Translations under genes and position numbers: made by a program | The notes under the pieces: generated by a model | The model's database searches: none | What the model was told of the DNA's origin: nothing | The model's input: the letters and a program-made list of their open reading frames with translations, nothing else | Source: an archaeon | Lineage (GTDB): Archaea > Aenigmatarchaeota > Aenigmatarchaeia > CG10238-14 > SCSR01 | Direction of reading: 5' to 3' | Assembly (NCBI GenBank): GCA_004297575.1 | Contig: SCSR01000093.1 | Location: 1 to 6,453 of the forward strand | DNA length: 6,453 nucleotides | Part shown: piece by piece, positions 1 through 4,411 of the stretch | Layout of the letters: every line of letters starts with the position of its first letter | Position numbering within the stretch: the first letter of the stretch is position 1

Positions 1-414
1 TGTTGTGGCTTCTTTCAGAATTGTTACTGGACTTACCACATGGAATCGTCCAGCAGATATGAGTGGTAAAGAGTCTTGAATTTCAATCAGTTTGAGGCTT
101 GACGGTAACAAATCGAGGTTTTCAATACCTCCACCTAAATTTGATACATTTTTTATAATAGCATTATTTATGTTGAATTTATCTGTTTTTTCTAATTTGT
201 CTTTAAACAGTTGTGCAAGTGTTTCACCATTATTATCTTTTTGAAGCCACGTTTTTTCATCGATTAAAGAAATTGTTGCATTCGTTTGAGGATCTAAATC
301 TATAAGTAGAACCTTCTTGTTGTGTTCATGTGCCAAGAATTCCGCTAATGCCACAGTCATGGAAGTTTTGCCTACACCGCCCTTTAAATTTATAGTGCTT
401 ATTATTTTTGGCAT
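1..414 (-). CDS. parA: ParA/Soj-family ATPase, N-terminal part (runs off the left edge)
   Basis: Seen: reading the minus strand from the ATG at 414 gives 138 uninterrupted codons to the window edge; the C-terminal part is outside. The N-terminus MPKIISTINLKGGVGKTS holds the deviant Walker A motif KGGVGKTS (residues 11-18) with the family's signature lysine. DLDPQTN (residues 39-45) is the Walker A' region. Family knowledge: ParA ATPases dimerise on ATP, bind DNA nonspecifically and move plasmids or chromosomes with a partner that binds the centromere. The gene is shorter than a usual ParA (about 200-300 residues) only because of the edge. It is AT-rich, has its own TATA box, and follows the winged-helix gene on the same strand across a spacer with repeated motifs, the place where plasmid partition modules often keep the operator or centromere. 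A MinD-like or orphan ParA role cannot be excluded. Family assignment is firm; partition function is inferred. Confidence 0.93.
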   Translation of the reverse strand, partial: MPKIISTINLKGGVGKTSMTVALAEFLAHEHNKKVLLIDLDPQTNATISLIDEKTWLQKDNNGETLAQLFKDKLEKTDKFNINNAIIKNVSNLGGGIENLDLLPSSLKLIEIQDSLPLISAGRFHVVSPVTILKEATT

Positions 415-435
415 ATAATCATTTTCCCACAGAGT

Positions 436-444
436 CTTAAATAG
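436..444 (-). promoter_or_regulatory. TATA box of the ParA gene, leaderless arrangement
   Basis: The minus strand reads CTATTTAAG here, centred about 26 bases upstream of the ParA ATG. Archaeal transcription starts roughly 25-27 bases after the TATA centre, so the mRNA would begin at or next to the start codon. No Shine-Dalgarno-like sequence lies before the ATG, which fits. ParA would then be transcribed separately from the upstream winged-helix gene. Confidence 0.55.
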
Positions 445-483
445 TAAGATGTATTGACTTTAACAATAAACATTTCCCTCTCC

Positions 484-526
484 GGCTTTGTGGCGTAATT
501 GCCATTTTTCTGTTAATTTCGCCACA
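484..526. repeat. Inverted pair of ATTWCGCCACA motifs upstream of ParA
   Basis: On the plus strand 489-499 reads TGTGGCGTAAT (ATTACGCCACA on the minus strand) and 516-526 reads ATTTCGCCACA. The two face each other with arms of 12 bp (489-500 and 515-526), one mismatch and a 14-base spacer. The same motif occurs twice more at 3647-3675 and, as far as I can see, nowhere else in the window. The outer copy belongs to a 20-base block, 484-503, that recurs in opposite orientation at 3661-3680. It lies between the winged-helix stop and the ParA promoter, so it could be an operator, a centromere-like site, or a hairpin at the end of the upstream mRNA. The direct-repeat arrangement of the second pair favours protein binding. 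Confidence 0.7.
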
Positions 527-530
527 CATA

Positions 531-869
531 TCATTTTTTCTCCCAGCTAAAACCGAATTCGATATTTCCAGTAAGCGGATTAATTTTAAAACTGAAACCA
601 AATATGCTCTTAGATTTAGATTCATTTTCAATTGTTCTAACACCATCTGGAGTGACTCCAGATGGAACTACCATTATGTCATTTTCTGTATGAGATGTGA
701 TTAAGTTCTCTTGCCTCAAATACCTCAAAGCACGTGTAATCCTATCTTTCGACCAACCAGTTACTTTCTCTATCTCCTCTGGTAATAAAATGAAAACTGG
801 GTCTATGTGAGAAACATACTTGTTGTATATGTATGCCATAATTTCTCCAGCATCTTGTTGTATTGTCAT
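531..869 (-). CDS. Small winged-helix DNA-binding protein
   Basis: 112 residues, not assignable to a named family by eye. Residues about 7-80 look like a winged helix-turn-helix: a first helix (DAGEIMAYIYNKY), a helix at PEEIEKVTG (30-38), a recognition helix at WSKDRITRALRYLRQENLI (39-57), then a wing with IMVVPSGVTPDGVRTI (65-80), close to the 'T-P-x-G' wing end of MarR/PadR-like regulators. The tail (88-112) is rich in Phe and Gly with an FGFS repeat (FGFSFKINP and FGFSWEKK), perhaps a beta hairpin for dimerisation. The start ATG at 869 lies one base after the transposase stop and has a GAGGT ribosome binding site inside the transposase's last codons, so it is probably expressed from the transposase mRNA. 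Next to ParA it could be the site-specific partner, as the small DNA-binding protein AspA is in the archaeal plasmid pNOB8, or simply a repressor. The fold is fairly sure; the role is inference. Confidence 0.8.
   Translation of the reverse strand: MTIQQDAGEIMAYIYNKYVSHIDPVFILLPEEIEKVTGWSKDRITRALRYLRQENLITSHTENDIMVVPSGVTPDGVRTIENESKSKSIFGFSFKINPLTGNIEFGFSWEKK
643..665. repeat. Perfect 23-bp palindrome inside the winged-helix gene
   Basis: CCATCTGGAGT (643-653), a single central G, and ACTCCAGATGG (655-665): 11-bp arms with no mismatch. On the minus strand it encodes P69-S70-G71-V72-T73-P74-D75-G76 of the wing. It could form a very stable mRNA hairpin or be a binding site for a dimeric protein, including the encoded one. 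Part of the symmetry follows from the repetitive peptide, but codon choice must also agree. Confidence 0.8.
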
Positions 870-870
870 C

Positions 871-2067
871 TTAAAACCTCACTTCTATTCCCAGTTCGTT
901 CATCTCCTGTATTACTACACAGATGTTATGACATAAAAACTTTAGCAATACCTCGTTTATCTGCGCCGTTTCCGTCTTGCTACGGACACTTCCTCCAAAC
1001 TTCCTTTTCACCATCGAGAATGTAGCTTCGACATTGGAACGCTTGTGGTAGTGCGACATGAACTCTTCTTGGTTGAGCATGAAGTAATGGAACATCTTCT
1101 TCCACACGGCAGAACCCAACGGCTTTTTGGTGGCATTGCGCTTGAACGGGATATACGCTATTCCACCTATGCTGTCTACTAAATCGAAATTGTCTCTTGA
1201 CAGATAGCCCTTGTCCGCCAAGACCTCTTCTATATGGAAATCATCAGCAGTCTGATTGACAAGCTCTGGAAAATGAAGCGTATCTGCGCTGTTACATTCC
1301 GTTAGTTTCACAGCAGTCACGACATTTGTCTTCGTGCCAATCATTATGTTAGCCTTGAGCCATGTCCTTTCCTGCTCGTTCCTTCCGTATTTGAAATTGA
1401 ACCATCTTGAGAACACGCTTGTCGAGAACCCAGAGCTGTCTACTGCAAAACTTGTCTCGACTTTGCTTAACGGGAGGCTCGATACCTTGATGAGATTTTG
1501 TAATATCGGTGTAAGCTCTGGACTTTTCATATACCTTGCCACCCTGCTGTAATGGGGTGTCCACATTATGTAGCCTTTCTCTTTAGCTGTCCTCATGTCC
1601 GATACAAACCTCCTTAGCGAGAACGTAGTGTAAACTTTCATAGCCGAGACGAAAACCACATCCCTCAAAGGCAGGGACGGTCTGCCTGCGCCATCATGTA
1701 TAGGCTCTACTATGCTCTCTCCCAAGTCGTTCAGCAATCGCATGAACATATCCTTCTCATTGGTCTGAGACTTGTCGTATGCCTCCCAGTCTTGGGGATA
1801 TGTGATACTTGTAGTCTTCATCAGGACGGTATTTCCGAACTCATCACTCTGTTTGGAGAACTTGATTTCGACAGCAAGGATATGCTTGCACTTGCCTATT
1901 ACATCTCCACGCTGTGCAAAGTCTGGACAATTGCAATACAACTGTTTTCCCATCCTCACCGTGTAAGTCTTTTCAGCGCTTTGCGACGGGACAAGGTAGC
2001 ACTCGCCCTTGTGGACTATCTTTAGGTGGTTCGCTATCTCCCGTCCTTTCATTTCCCTGTTGTTCAT
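871..2067 (-). CDS. DDE transposase (IS4/IS5-like) with N-terminal SWIM zinc finger
   Basis: 398 residues, apparently intact. Residues 45-62 form a SWIM-type zinc finger, C45-x-C47-x12-C60-x-H62, a motif known for DNA or protein binding. The catalytic core follows: D210 (in FAVDSSGF), D285 (in VLADKGYLS) and E347 (in RSNVEATFSMVKRKFGG). The last region fits the Y-(2)-R-(3)-E-(6)-K signature of IS4-related transposases exactly (Y340, R343, E347, K354). By family knowledge it would cut and join element ends with two metal ions. I could not find convincing terminal inverted repeats, and no room is left at the downstream side because the winged-helix gene starts one base after the stop; the element is therefore either end-degenerate, larger than the transposase, or the enzyme has been kept by its host element. 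Base composition is less AT-rich than the flanking accessory genes, suggesting a separate origin. The start at 2067 is chosen as the first ATG; M6 is an alternative. Confidence 0.92.
   Translation of the reverse strand: MNNREMKGREIANHLKIVHKGECYLVPSQSAEKTYTVRMGKQLYCNCPDFAQRGDVIGKCKHILAVEIKFSKQSDEFGNTVLMKTTSITYPQDWEAYDKSQTNEKDMFMRLLNDLGESIVEPIHDGAGRPSLPLRDVVFVSAMKVYTTFSLRRFVSDMRTAKEKGYIMWTPHYSRVARYMKSPELTPILQNLIKVSSLPLSKVETSFAVDSSGFSTSVFSRWFNFKYGRNEQERTWLKANIMIGTKTNVVTAVKLTECNSADTLHFPELVNQTADDFHIEEVLADKGYLSRDNFDLVDSIGGIAYIPFKRNATKKPLGSAVWKKMFHYFMLNQEEFMSHYHKRSNVEATFSMVKRKFGGSVRSKTETAQINEVLLKFLCHNICVVIQEMNELGIEVRF
876..880 (-). promoter_or_regulatory. Shine-Dalgarno sequence of the winged-helix gene, inside the transposase tail
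   Basis: The minus strand reads GAGGT, complementary to the archaeal 16S 3' end, followed by 6 bases and the ATG at 869. It lies within the last transposase codons. Together with the one-base gap this suggests translational coupling and supports this start. Confidence 0.55.
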
Positions 2068-2103
2068 TTCATTAACCTTCTGTTAATTATATGTAAGCAT
2101 AAG

Positions 2104-2111
2104 TATAAATA
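2104..2111 (+). promoter_or_regulatory. TATA box TATAAATA of the plus-strand cluster; possibly divergent
   Basis: TATAAATA, the same octamer as before psmB, is centred about 26 bases before the ATG at 2134, so the mRNA would be leaderless. On the minus strand the same bases read TATTTATA, about 40 bases before the transposase ATG at 2067, so the box may serve both directions. A further AT-rich stretch around 2083-2092 could be an alternative transposase promoter. Confidence 0.7.
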
Positions 2112-2133
2112 GTTTTATCAACAATATGTTATT

Positions 2134-2280
2134 ATGGAAACAAGCGAAAGCGTGGGAAAAGGATTGCAAGTCACAGTGAGGGACAGAGAACATAACAAGA
2201 GTAGGTCATTTACTGTCTATGATGATGATTTGGAAAAGGTTGTCAAGATTTTGAAAGATGCAGTAGAAAAGGCTAAATGA
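2134..2280 (+). CDS. 48-aa hypothetical protein, probably from a leaderless mRNA
   Basis: Translated by hand: ATG at 2134 to TGA at 2278-2280, starting METSESVGKGLQVTVRDREH. I do not recognise the family. The layout suggests two beta strands (LQVTVR at 11-16 and SRSFTVYD at 23-30) joined by a charged turn, then an amphipathic helix DDLEKVVKILKDAVEKAK (31-48). There is no signal peptide or membrane segment, so it is probably cytosolic. A TATA box sits at the right distance for a transcript starting at the ATG, good evidence that this short frame is real. It is first in a plus-strand cluster with the lipoprotein and membrane protein, 34 bp before the next ATG. A regulator or chaperone of the cluster is possible but unsupported. 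Confidence 0.65.
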   Translation: METSESVGKGLQVTVRDREHNKSRSFTVYDDDLEKVVKILKDAVEKAK

Positions 2281-2314
2281 TGGGTAAATCAGCCTTTTTA
2301 AGCTACCACCAATA

Positions 2315-2800
2315 ATGAATGATTATATGAAACACCTGAATAACTGGCATTTTGTGTTGTTATTGTTGCCGATAATATTCCTAGCTGGATGCGTAGGGCA
2401 ACCAAAAGGAGTGATAATCGGGGGTGGAAGTGGTGGCGGTGGCGTCGTAATAGTTCCACCATCACAACCGTTTTTCAAAACTGTGAGCATAGAAAAGGAT
2501 TACTTATCAGGCGCGGAATCTACAAAAATAAATTTCATGGTATCAAACCCAGCTCAAATATCACTTTCTGGAAAGGTAGAATTCAGTTATGATAGTTCAT
2601 GTATGAATATAATGCCTGCAAGCAAAGATATCAATGTACCGAATGGGAATGATATGCCCTTTTCTGTGATTGTCCAAATACCAACTTACGCAATACCAAG
2701 CTCTTGTATAGGCACAAGAGATATCGGAATGACTTTAAGGAATGTAGATGGCAACAACTTGGACTTTAAGGCAGTCCAATTAAACATAGTCAAGCAGTGA
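2315..2800 (+). CDS. Putative lipoprotein with glycine-rich linker
   Basis: 161 residues; function unknown. Residues 13-25 are a hydrophobic core (FVLLLLPIIFLAG) ending in the lipobox L-A-G-C with C26, so the protein is probably exported and lipid-anchored. A Gly/Ser linker follows (GGGSGGGG at 36-43), then Val/Pro-rich residues, then an extracytoplasmic domain (about 53-159) of alternating strands, including KINFMVSN (71-78). This looks like an immunoglobulin-like or CARDB-like beta sandwich, as an inference. C96 and C131 could form a disulfide. The ATG at 2315 is taken as start; the in-frame ATG at 2327 (M5) is a real alternative because an AT-rich TTTTTAAG (2295-2302) would place a transcription start near it. 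Five bases separate the stop from the next gene, so the two are very likely co-transcribed. Confidence 0.8.
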   Translation: MNDYMKHLNNWHFVLLLLPIIFLAGCVGQPKGVIIGGGSGGGGVVIVPPSQPFFKTVSIEKDYLSGAESTKINFMVSNPAQISLSGKVEFSYDSSCMNIMPASKDINVPNGNDMPFSVIVQIPTYAIPSSCIGTRDIGMTLRNVDGNNLDFKAVQLNIVKQ

Positions 2801-2805
2801 AATAA

Positions 2806-3336
2806 ATGTTTGGTTTAAAATGGAAATGGCTTGAAAATCTCAAAAAGAATAATAAGAATTGGTTCAAGTTTTTGAAAATCATGGCATTCATCGTCACTTT
2901 CGCTACAGGATGGCTCACAAACACATTACTTTCTGGAGGAATCTCATTCTATCATCATTACATGTTAGGAAAAGACTACGATGTGAAAGCCATAGATATA
3001 CAGCCACAATACTTTTCGCAGACACAAAAAAATCTTACCGTAGTTATCAGCAATGATTGGAGTCCGAACGATTTAGATACGAAACTGGACGTTTATTCCA
3101 AACCATCTAACAGTGGGATTACATTCAAAATGATATGCGATGGTTCACCTTGTCAAAAGGTGATTAAAGTTGATGCGCAAAGTTTCAAGACGATTAATAT
3201 TGTTATGGACATAGGCAACATAGAACAACCTTTTTCAATATGTGTCAAGGCATCAAAGTATGATAACGACTCAAACGCTGATGAGAAGTGTTATCAATCA
3301 CACATAATCAGTTTTCCAGAGAATCCCAAATCATGA
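2806..3336 (+). CDS. Single-pass membrane protein with outward-facing domain
   Basis: 176 residues; family not recognised. The N-terminus is Lys/Trp-rich (1-24), followed by one membrane segment (about 25-47, IMAFIVTFATGWLTNTLLSG at its core), which by the positive-inside rule leaves the rest outside the cell. The outer part (about 57-172) is strand-rich, with LTVVISND (77-84) resembling KINFMVSN of the upstream lipoprotein. C111, C116, C146 and C162 could form two disulfides. C111 and C146 are 35 residues apart, the same spacing as C96 and C131 in the lipoprotein, so the two outer domains may be distant paralogues. The start follows the lipoprotein stop by five bases, with GTGA (2797-2800) as a weak ribosome binding site. 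The pair probably acts together at the cell surface. Confidence 0.82.
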   Translation: MFGLKWKWLENLKKNNKNWFKFLKIMAFIVTFATGWLTNTLLSGGISFYHHYMLGKDYDVKAIDIQPQYFSQTQKNLTVVISNDWSPNDLDTKLDVYSKPSNSGITFKMICDGSPCQKVIKVDAQSFKTINIVMDIGNIEQPFSICVKASKYDNDSNADEKCYQSHIISFPENPKS

Positions 3337-3445
3337 TAAGCATTGCAATGCCTATCAGAACCATAGATATGAAATTATAGCCAGTGCTAAGAAGATACCC
3401 ATAAGCGAATAGCAACAAGAGAATTGCAATGGTGTTCTTTTCCAT
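3308..3445 (-). CDS. 45-aa protein with two predicted membrane segments
   Basis: Read by hand on the minus strand: ATG at 3445 to TGA at 3308-3310, starting MEKNTIAILLLLFAYGYLL. Two hydrophobic segments, about 5-21 and 25-40, joined by a short S-T-G-Y turn, suggest a helical hairpin with both ends in the cytosol; the C-terminus is acidic (WDSLEN). The ATG overlaps the stop of the upstream microgene by one base, and a good GGTGAG ribosome binding site lies five bases before it, so the start is well supported. Its last 29 bases overlap the end of the convergent membrane protein gene. Function is unknown; small two-helix proteins of this kind are common in archaeal mobile elements and viruses, and may act as membrane modulators, toxins or holin-like proteins. 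The last is speculation. Confidence 0.68.
   Translation of the reverse strand: MEKNTIAILLLLFAYGYLLSTGYNFISMVLIGIAMLIMIWDSLEN
3334..3357. repeat. 24-bp dyad starting at the stop codon of the membrane protein gene
   Basis: TGATAAGCATTG (3334-3345) pairs with CAATGCCTATCA (3346-3357) at 11 of 12 positions; the centre GCATTGCAATGC is perfect. It starts on the TGA of the plus-strand gene and lies inside the convergent minus-strand microgene. It might form an RNA hairpin ending the plus-strand message, but no T-run follows, so its role is uncertain. Confidence 0.55.
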
Positions 3446-3582
3446 CAGTTCTCACCTTCCACAAACCAAAATACTTTAATCGGTGCAAACCAATTTTGTT
3501 TTGGTGATTTTACATTAGCATGGTTGAATTGATTGCTATTCTCAAAGCTTTTGATAGGTCTTAATCTGATTTTTGTCGTCAT
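3445..3582 (-). CDS. 45-aa basic hypothetical protein
   Basis: Minus strand, ATG at 3582 to TGA at 3445-3447, starting MTTKIRLRPIKSFENSNQFN. The N-terminal part is basic (K4, R6, R8, K11), the middle is Asn/Lys-rich, and the C-terminal part is aromatic (W31, F32, F38, W39, F40). No membrane segment or known domain. The frame is open to an ATG at 3624 (59 residues, with a stop immediately before), but I prefer 3582 because the longer start would encode a 27-bp palindrome and an AT-rich TATA-like stretch (3610-3618) would place transcription start close to 3588. The stop overlaps the start of the next microgene (TGATG), so both are probably one transcript. Function unknown. Confidence 0.55.
   Translation of the reverse strand: MTTKIRLRPIKSFENSNQFNHANVKSPKQNWFAPIKVFWFVEGEN
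3451..3456 (-). promoter_or_regulatory. Shine-Dalgarno GGTGAG of the two-helix microgene
   Basis: The minus strand reads GGTGAG, then AACTG and the ATG at 3445. It matches the archaeal anti-Shine-Dalgarno and lies in the final codons of the upstream microgene, so the two are translationally coupled. This is the strongest evidence that the short frame downstream is a gene. Confidence 0.65.
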
Positions 3583-3609
3583 ATGTGTGCCATAGTTTAT
3601 GGCACACAT
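3583..3609. promoter_or_regulatory. 27-bp perfect palindrome, candidate operator of the microgene pair
   Basis: ATGTGTGCCATA (3583-3594) and TATGGCACACAT (3598-3609) are perfect 12-bp inverted arms around GTT. The palindrome abuts the ATG at 3582 on the minus strand and overlaps the likely transcription start, next to a weak TATA-like AATTATTGA (minus strand, about 3610-3618). A dimeric repressor bound here would block transcription; as RNA it would be a hairpin just before the start codon. Which is true cannot be told from sequence. Confidence 0.65.
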
Positions 3610-3646
3610 CAATAATTCAGTCATCTACATTGTCCCCCGATGGTGA

Positions 3647-3680
3647 ATTTCGCCACAGTCGGCGATTACGCCACAAAGCC
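3647..3680 (+). repeat. Direct pair of ATTWCGCCACA motifs at the element edge
   Basis: ATTTCGCCACA (3647-3657) and ATTACGCCACA (3665-3675) are 18 bases apart start to start, same orientation. The second is inside GGCGATTACGCCACAAAGCC (3661-3680), which matches the minus strand of 484-503 with one mismatch. The pair ends about 20 bases before the psmB TATA box, so a bound protein could affect that promoter. With 489-526 these look like sites for one DNA-binding protein. Confidence 0.7.
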
Positions 3681-3695
3681 TCCCTCTCCCAAACC

Positions 3696-3703
3696 TATAA
3701 ATA
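3696..3703 (+). promoter_or_regulatory. TATA box TATAAATA of the psmB-aCPSF1 operon
   Basis: TATAAATA, centred about 26 bases before a predicted transcription start near 3726. This leaves a leader of about 13 bases to the GTG at 3739 or about 22 to the TTG at 3748. Confidence 0.75.
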
Positions 3704-3738
3704 CCCCATCTCCCAATTGTAATTATCGCTTCTAAACG

Positions 3739-4386
3739 GTGAGTTCCTTGGAAAATGATTTGATAAAAGAAAAACCGAATGTAAAGAAGACAGGCACTAC
3801 GACGCTAGGCATCATATGCAAGGATGCAGCTGTGGTAGCGGCCGAGAAGAAGAGCACGATGGGATACCTCGTGGCAAGCAAGGAATCGGACAAGCTCGTG
3901 CCTATAGATGAGCGCATGATCGTGACCACAGCTGGAGCAAGCGGTGACGCGCAGACATTGGCAAGATACCTGTCAGCCGAGGTAAAGCTGTTCGAGATGG
4001 CTAACCAGAGGAAGATTTCGGTCAAGAGCGCTGCCACGTTACTATCTAACATTTTGCAGAATTCCAAGTTCTATCCTTATTACGTCCAGCTTATACTGGC
4101 TGGTTTCGACGAGAGCGGCCCTGCGGTTTTCGACCTTGATGCTATAGGCGGCATGGAAGACGAGAAAAAGTTCTTCTCAACAGGAAGCGGTTCGCCAATG
4201 GCGCTGGGTGTTTTGGAGGACGGCTACAAGGAAGGCATGACGGCTGAGGAAGGGATGAAGTTGGCAGTCCGTGCGATTCGTGCTGCAATCGAGAGGGATA
4301 TCGGCTCGGGCGGCAAGGCGATTGACGTGGCGATCATCAACAAAGACGGCATAAAGTTCACCAGGCATGATTTGGTAAAGCAATAA
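3739..4386 (+). CDS. psmB: 20S proteasome subunit beta (N-terminal nucleophile protease)
   Basis: 215 residues from the GTG at 3739. The propeptide is cut at G19-T20 (TGTTTLGI), giving a mature subunit of 196 residues with catalytic Thr1. Other active-site residues are visible by mature numbering: E17 (VVAAEKKS), K33 (SDKLVPID), and D166 and S169 in RDIGSGG; STGSGSP holds S129. By family knowledge, beta subunits form the two inner heptameric rings of the cytosolic 20S core, degrading unfolded proteins fed by PAN or Cdc48-type ATPases. The start is ambiguous: GGTGAG at 3738-3743 overlaps the GTG and is placed like a ribosome binding site, four bases before an in-frame TTG at 3748, which would shorten the propeptide by three residues. 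The stop is 25 bp before aCPSF1, an arrangement also found in Methanocaldococcus and Methanothermobacter. Codon use is richer in G+C than in the accessory genes to the left. Confidence 0.97.
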   Translation: MSSLENDLIKEKPNVKKTGTTTLGIICKDAAVVAAEKKSTMGYLVASKESDKLVPIDERMIVTTAGASGDAQTLARYLSAEVKLFEMANQRKISVKSAATLLSNILQNSKFYPYYVQLILAGFDESGPAVFDLDAIGGMEDEKKFFSTGSGSPMALGVLEDGYKEGMTAEEGMKLAVRAIRAAIERDIGSGGKAIDVAIINKDGIKFTRHDLVKQ

Positions 4387-4401
4387 TAATTTTTCCCTGA
4401 C

Positions 4402-4406
4402 GTGAT
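4402..4406 (+). promoter_or_regulatory. Shine-Dalgarno GTGAT of aCPSF1
   Basis: GTGAT matches the archaeal anti-Shine-Dalgarno and lies five bases before the ATG at 4412, supporting this start and translation as second gene of the psmB operon. The preceding ATTTTT (4389-4394) could cause partial termination between the genes. Confidence 0.5.
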
Positions 4407-4411
4407 CCAAT

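Noticed and set aside
437..646. Minus-strand frame of 69 codons across the winged-helix tail and the spacer
   Set aside because: It overlaps the better supported winged-helix gene in another frame, runs through the repeated motifs and has no protein-like features.
1334..2025. Several plus-strand open frames inside the transposase gene
   Set aside because: They are antisense shadows of a gene with intact catalytic motifs and have no promoter or ribosome binding site.
508..2088. TTCTGTTAATT at 508-518 and 2078-2088 as a direct repeat flanking the transposase and winged-helix genes
   Set aside because: An 11-base AT-rich match that does not extend; too weak as a target duplication, though it should be noted if copies elsewhere show these ends.
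871..2118. TAAAAC at 872-877 and inverted at 2112-2117 as terminal repeats of an insertion sequence
   Set aside because: Only six bases match, with no extension and no target duplication; expected by chance in AT-rich DNA.
3520..3564. 14-codon plus-strand frame starting MVELIAILKAF
   Set aside because: Too short, no ribosome binding site at proper spacing and antisense to a coupled microgene.
3732..4067. 111-codon minus-strand frame antisense to psmB
   Set aside because: The reverse of a highly conserved coding sequence; the composition follows from psmB codons.
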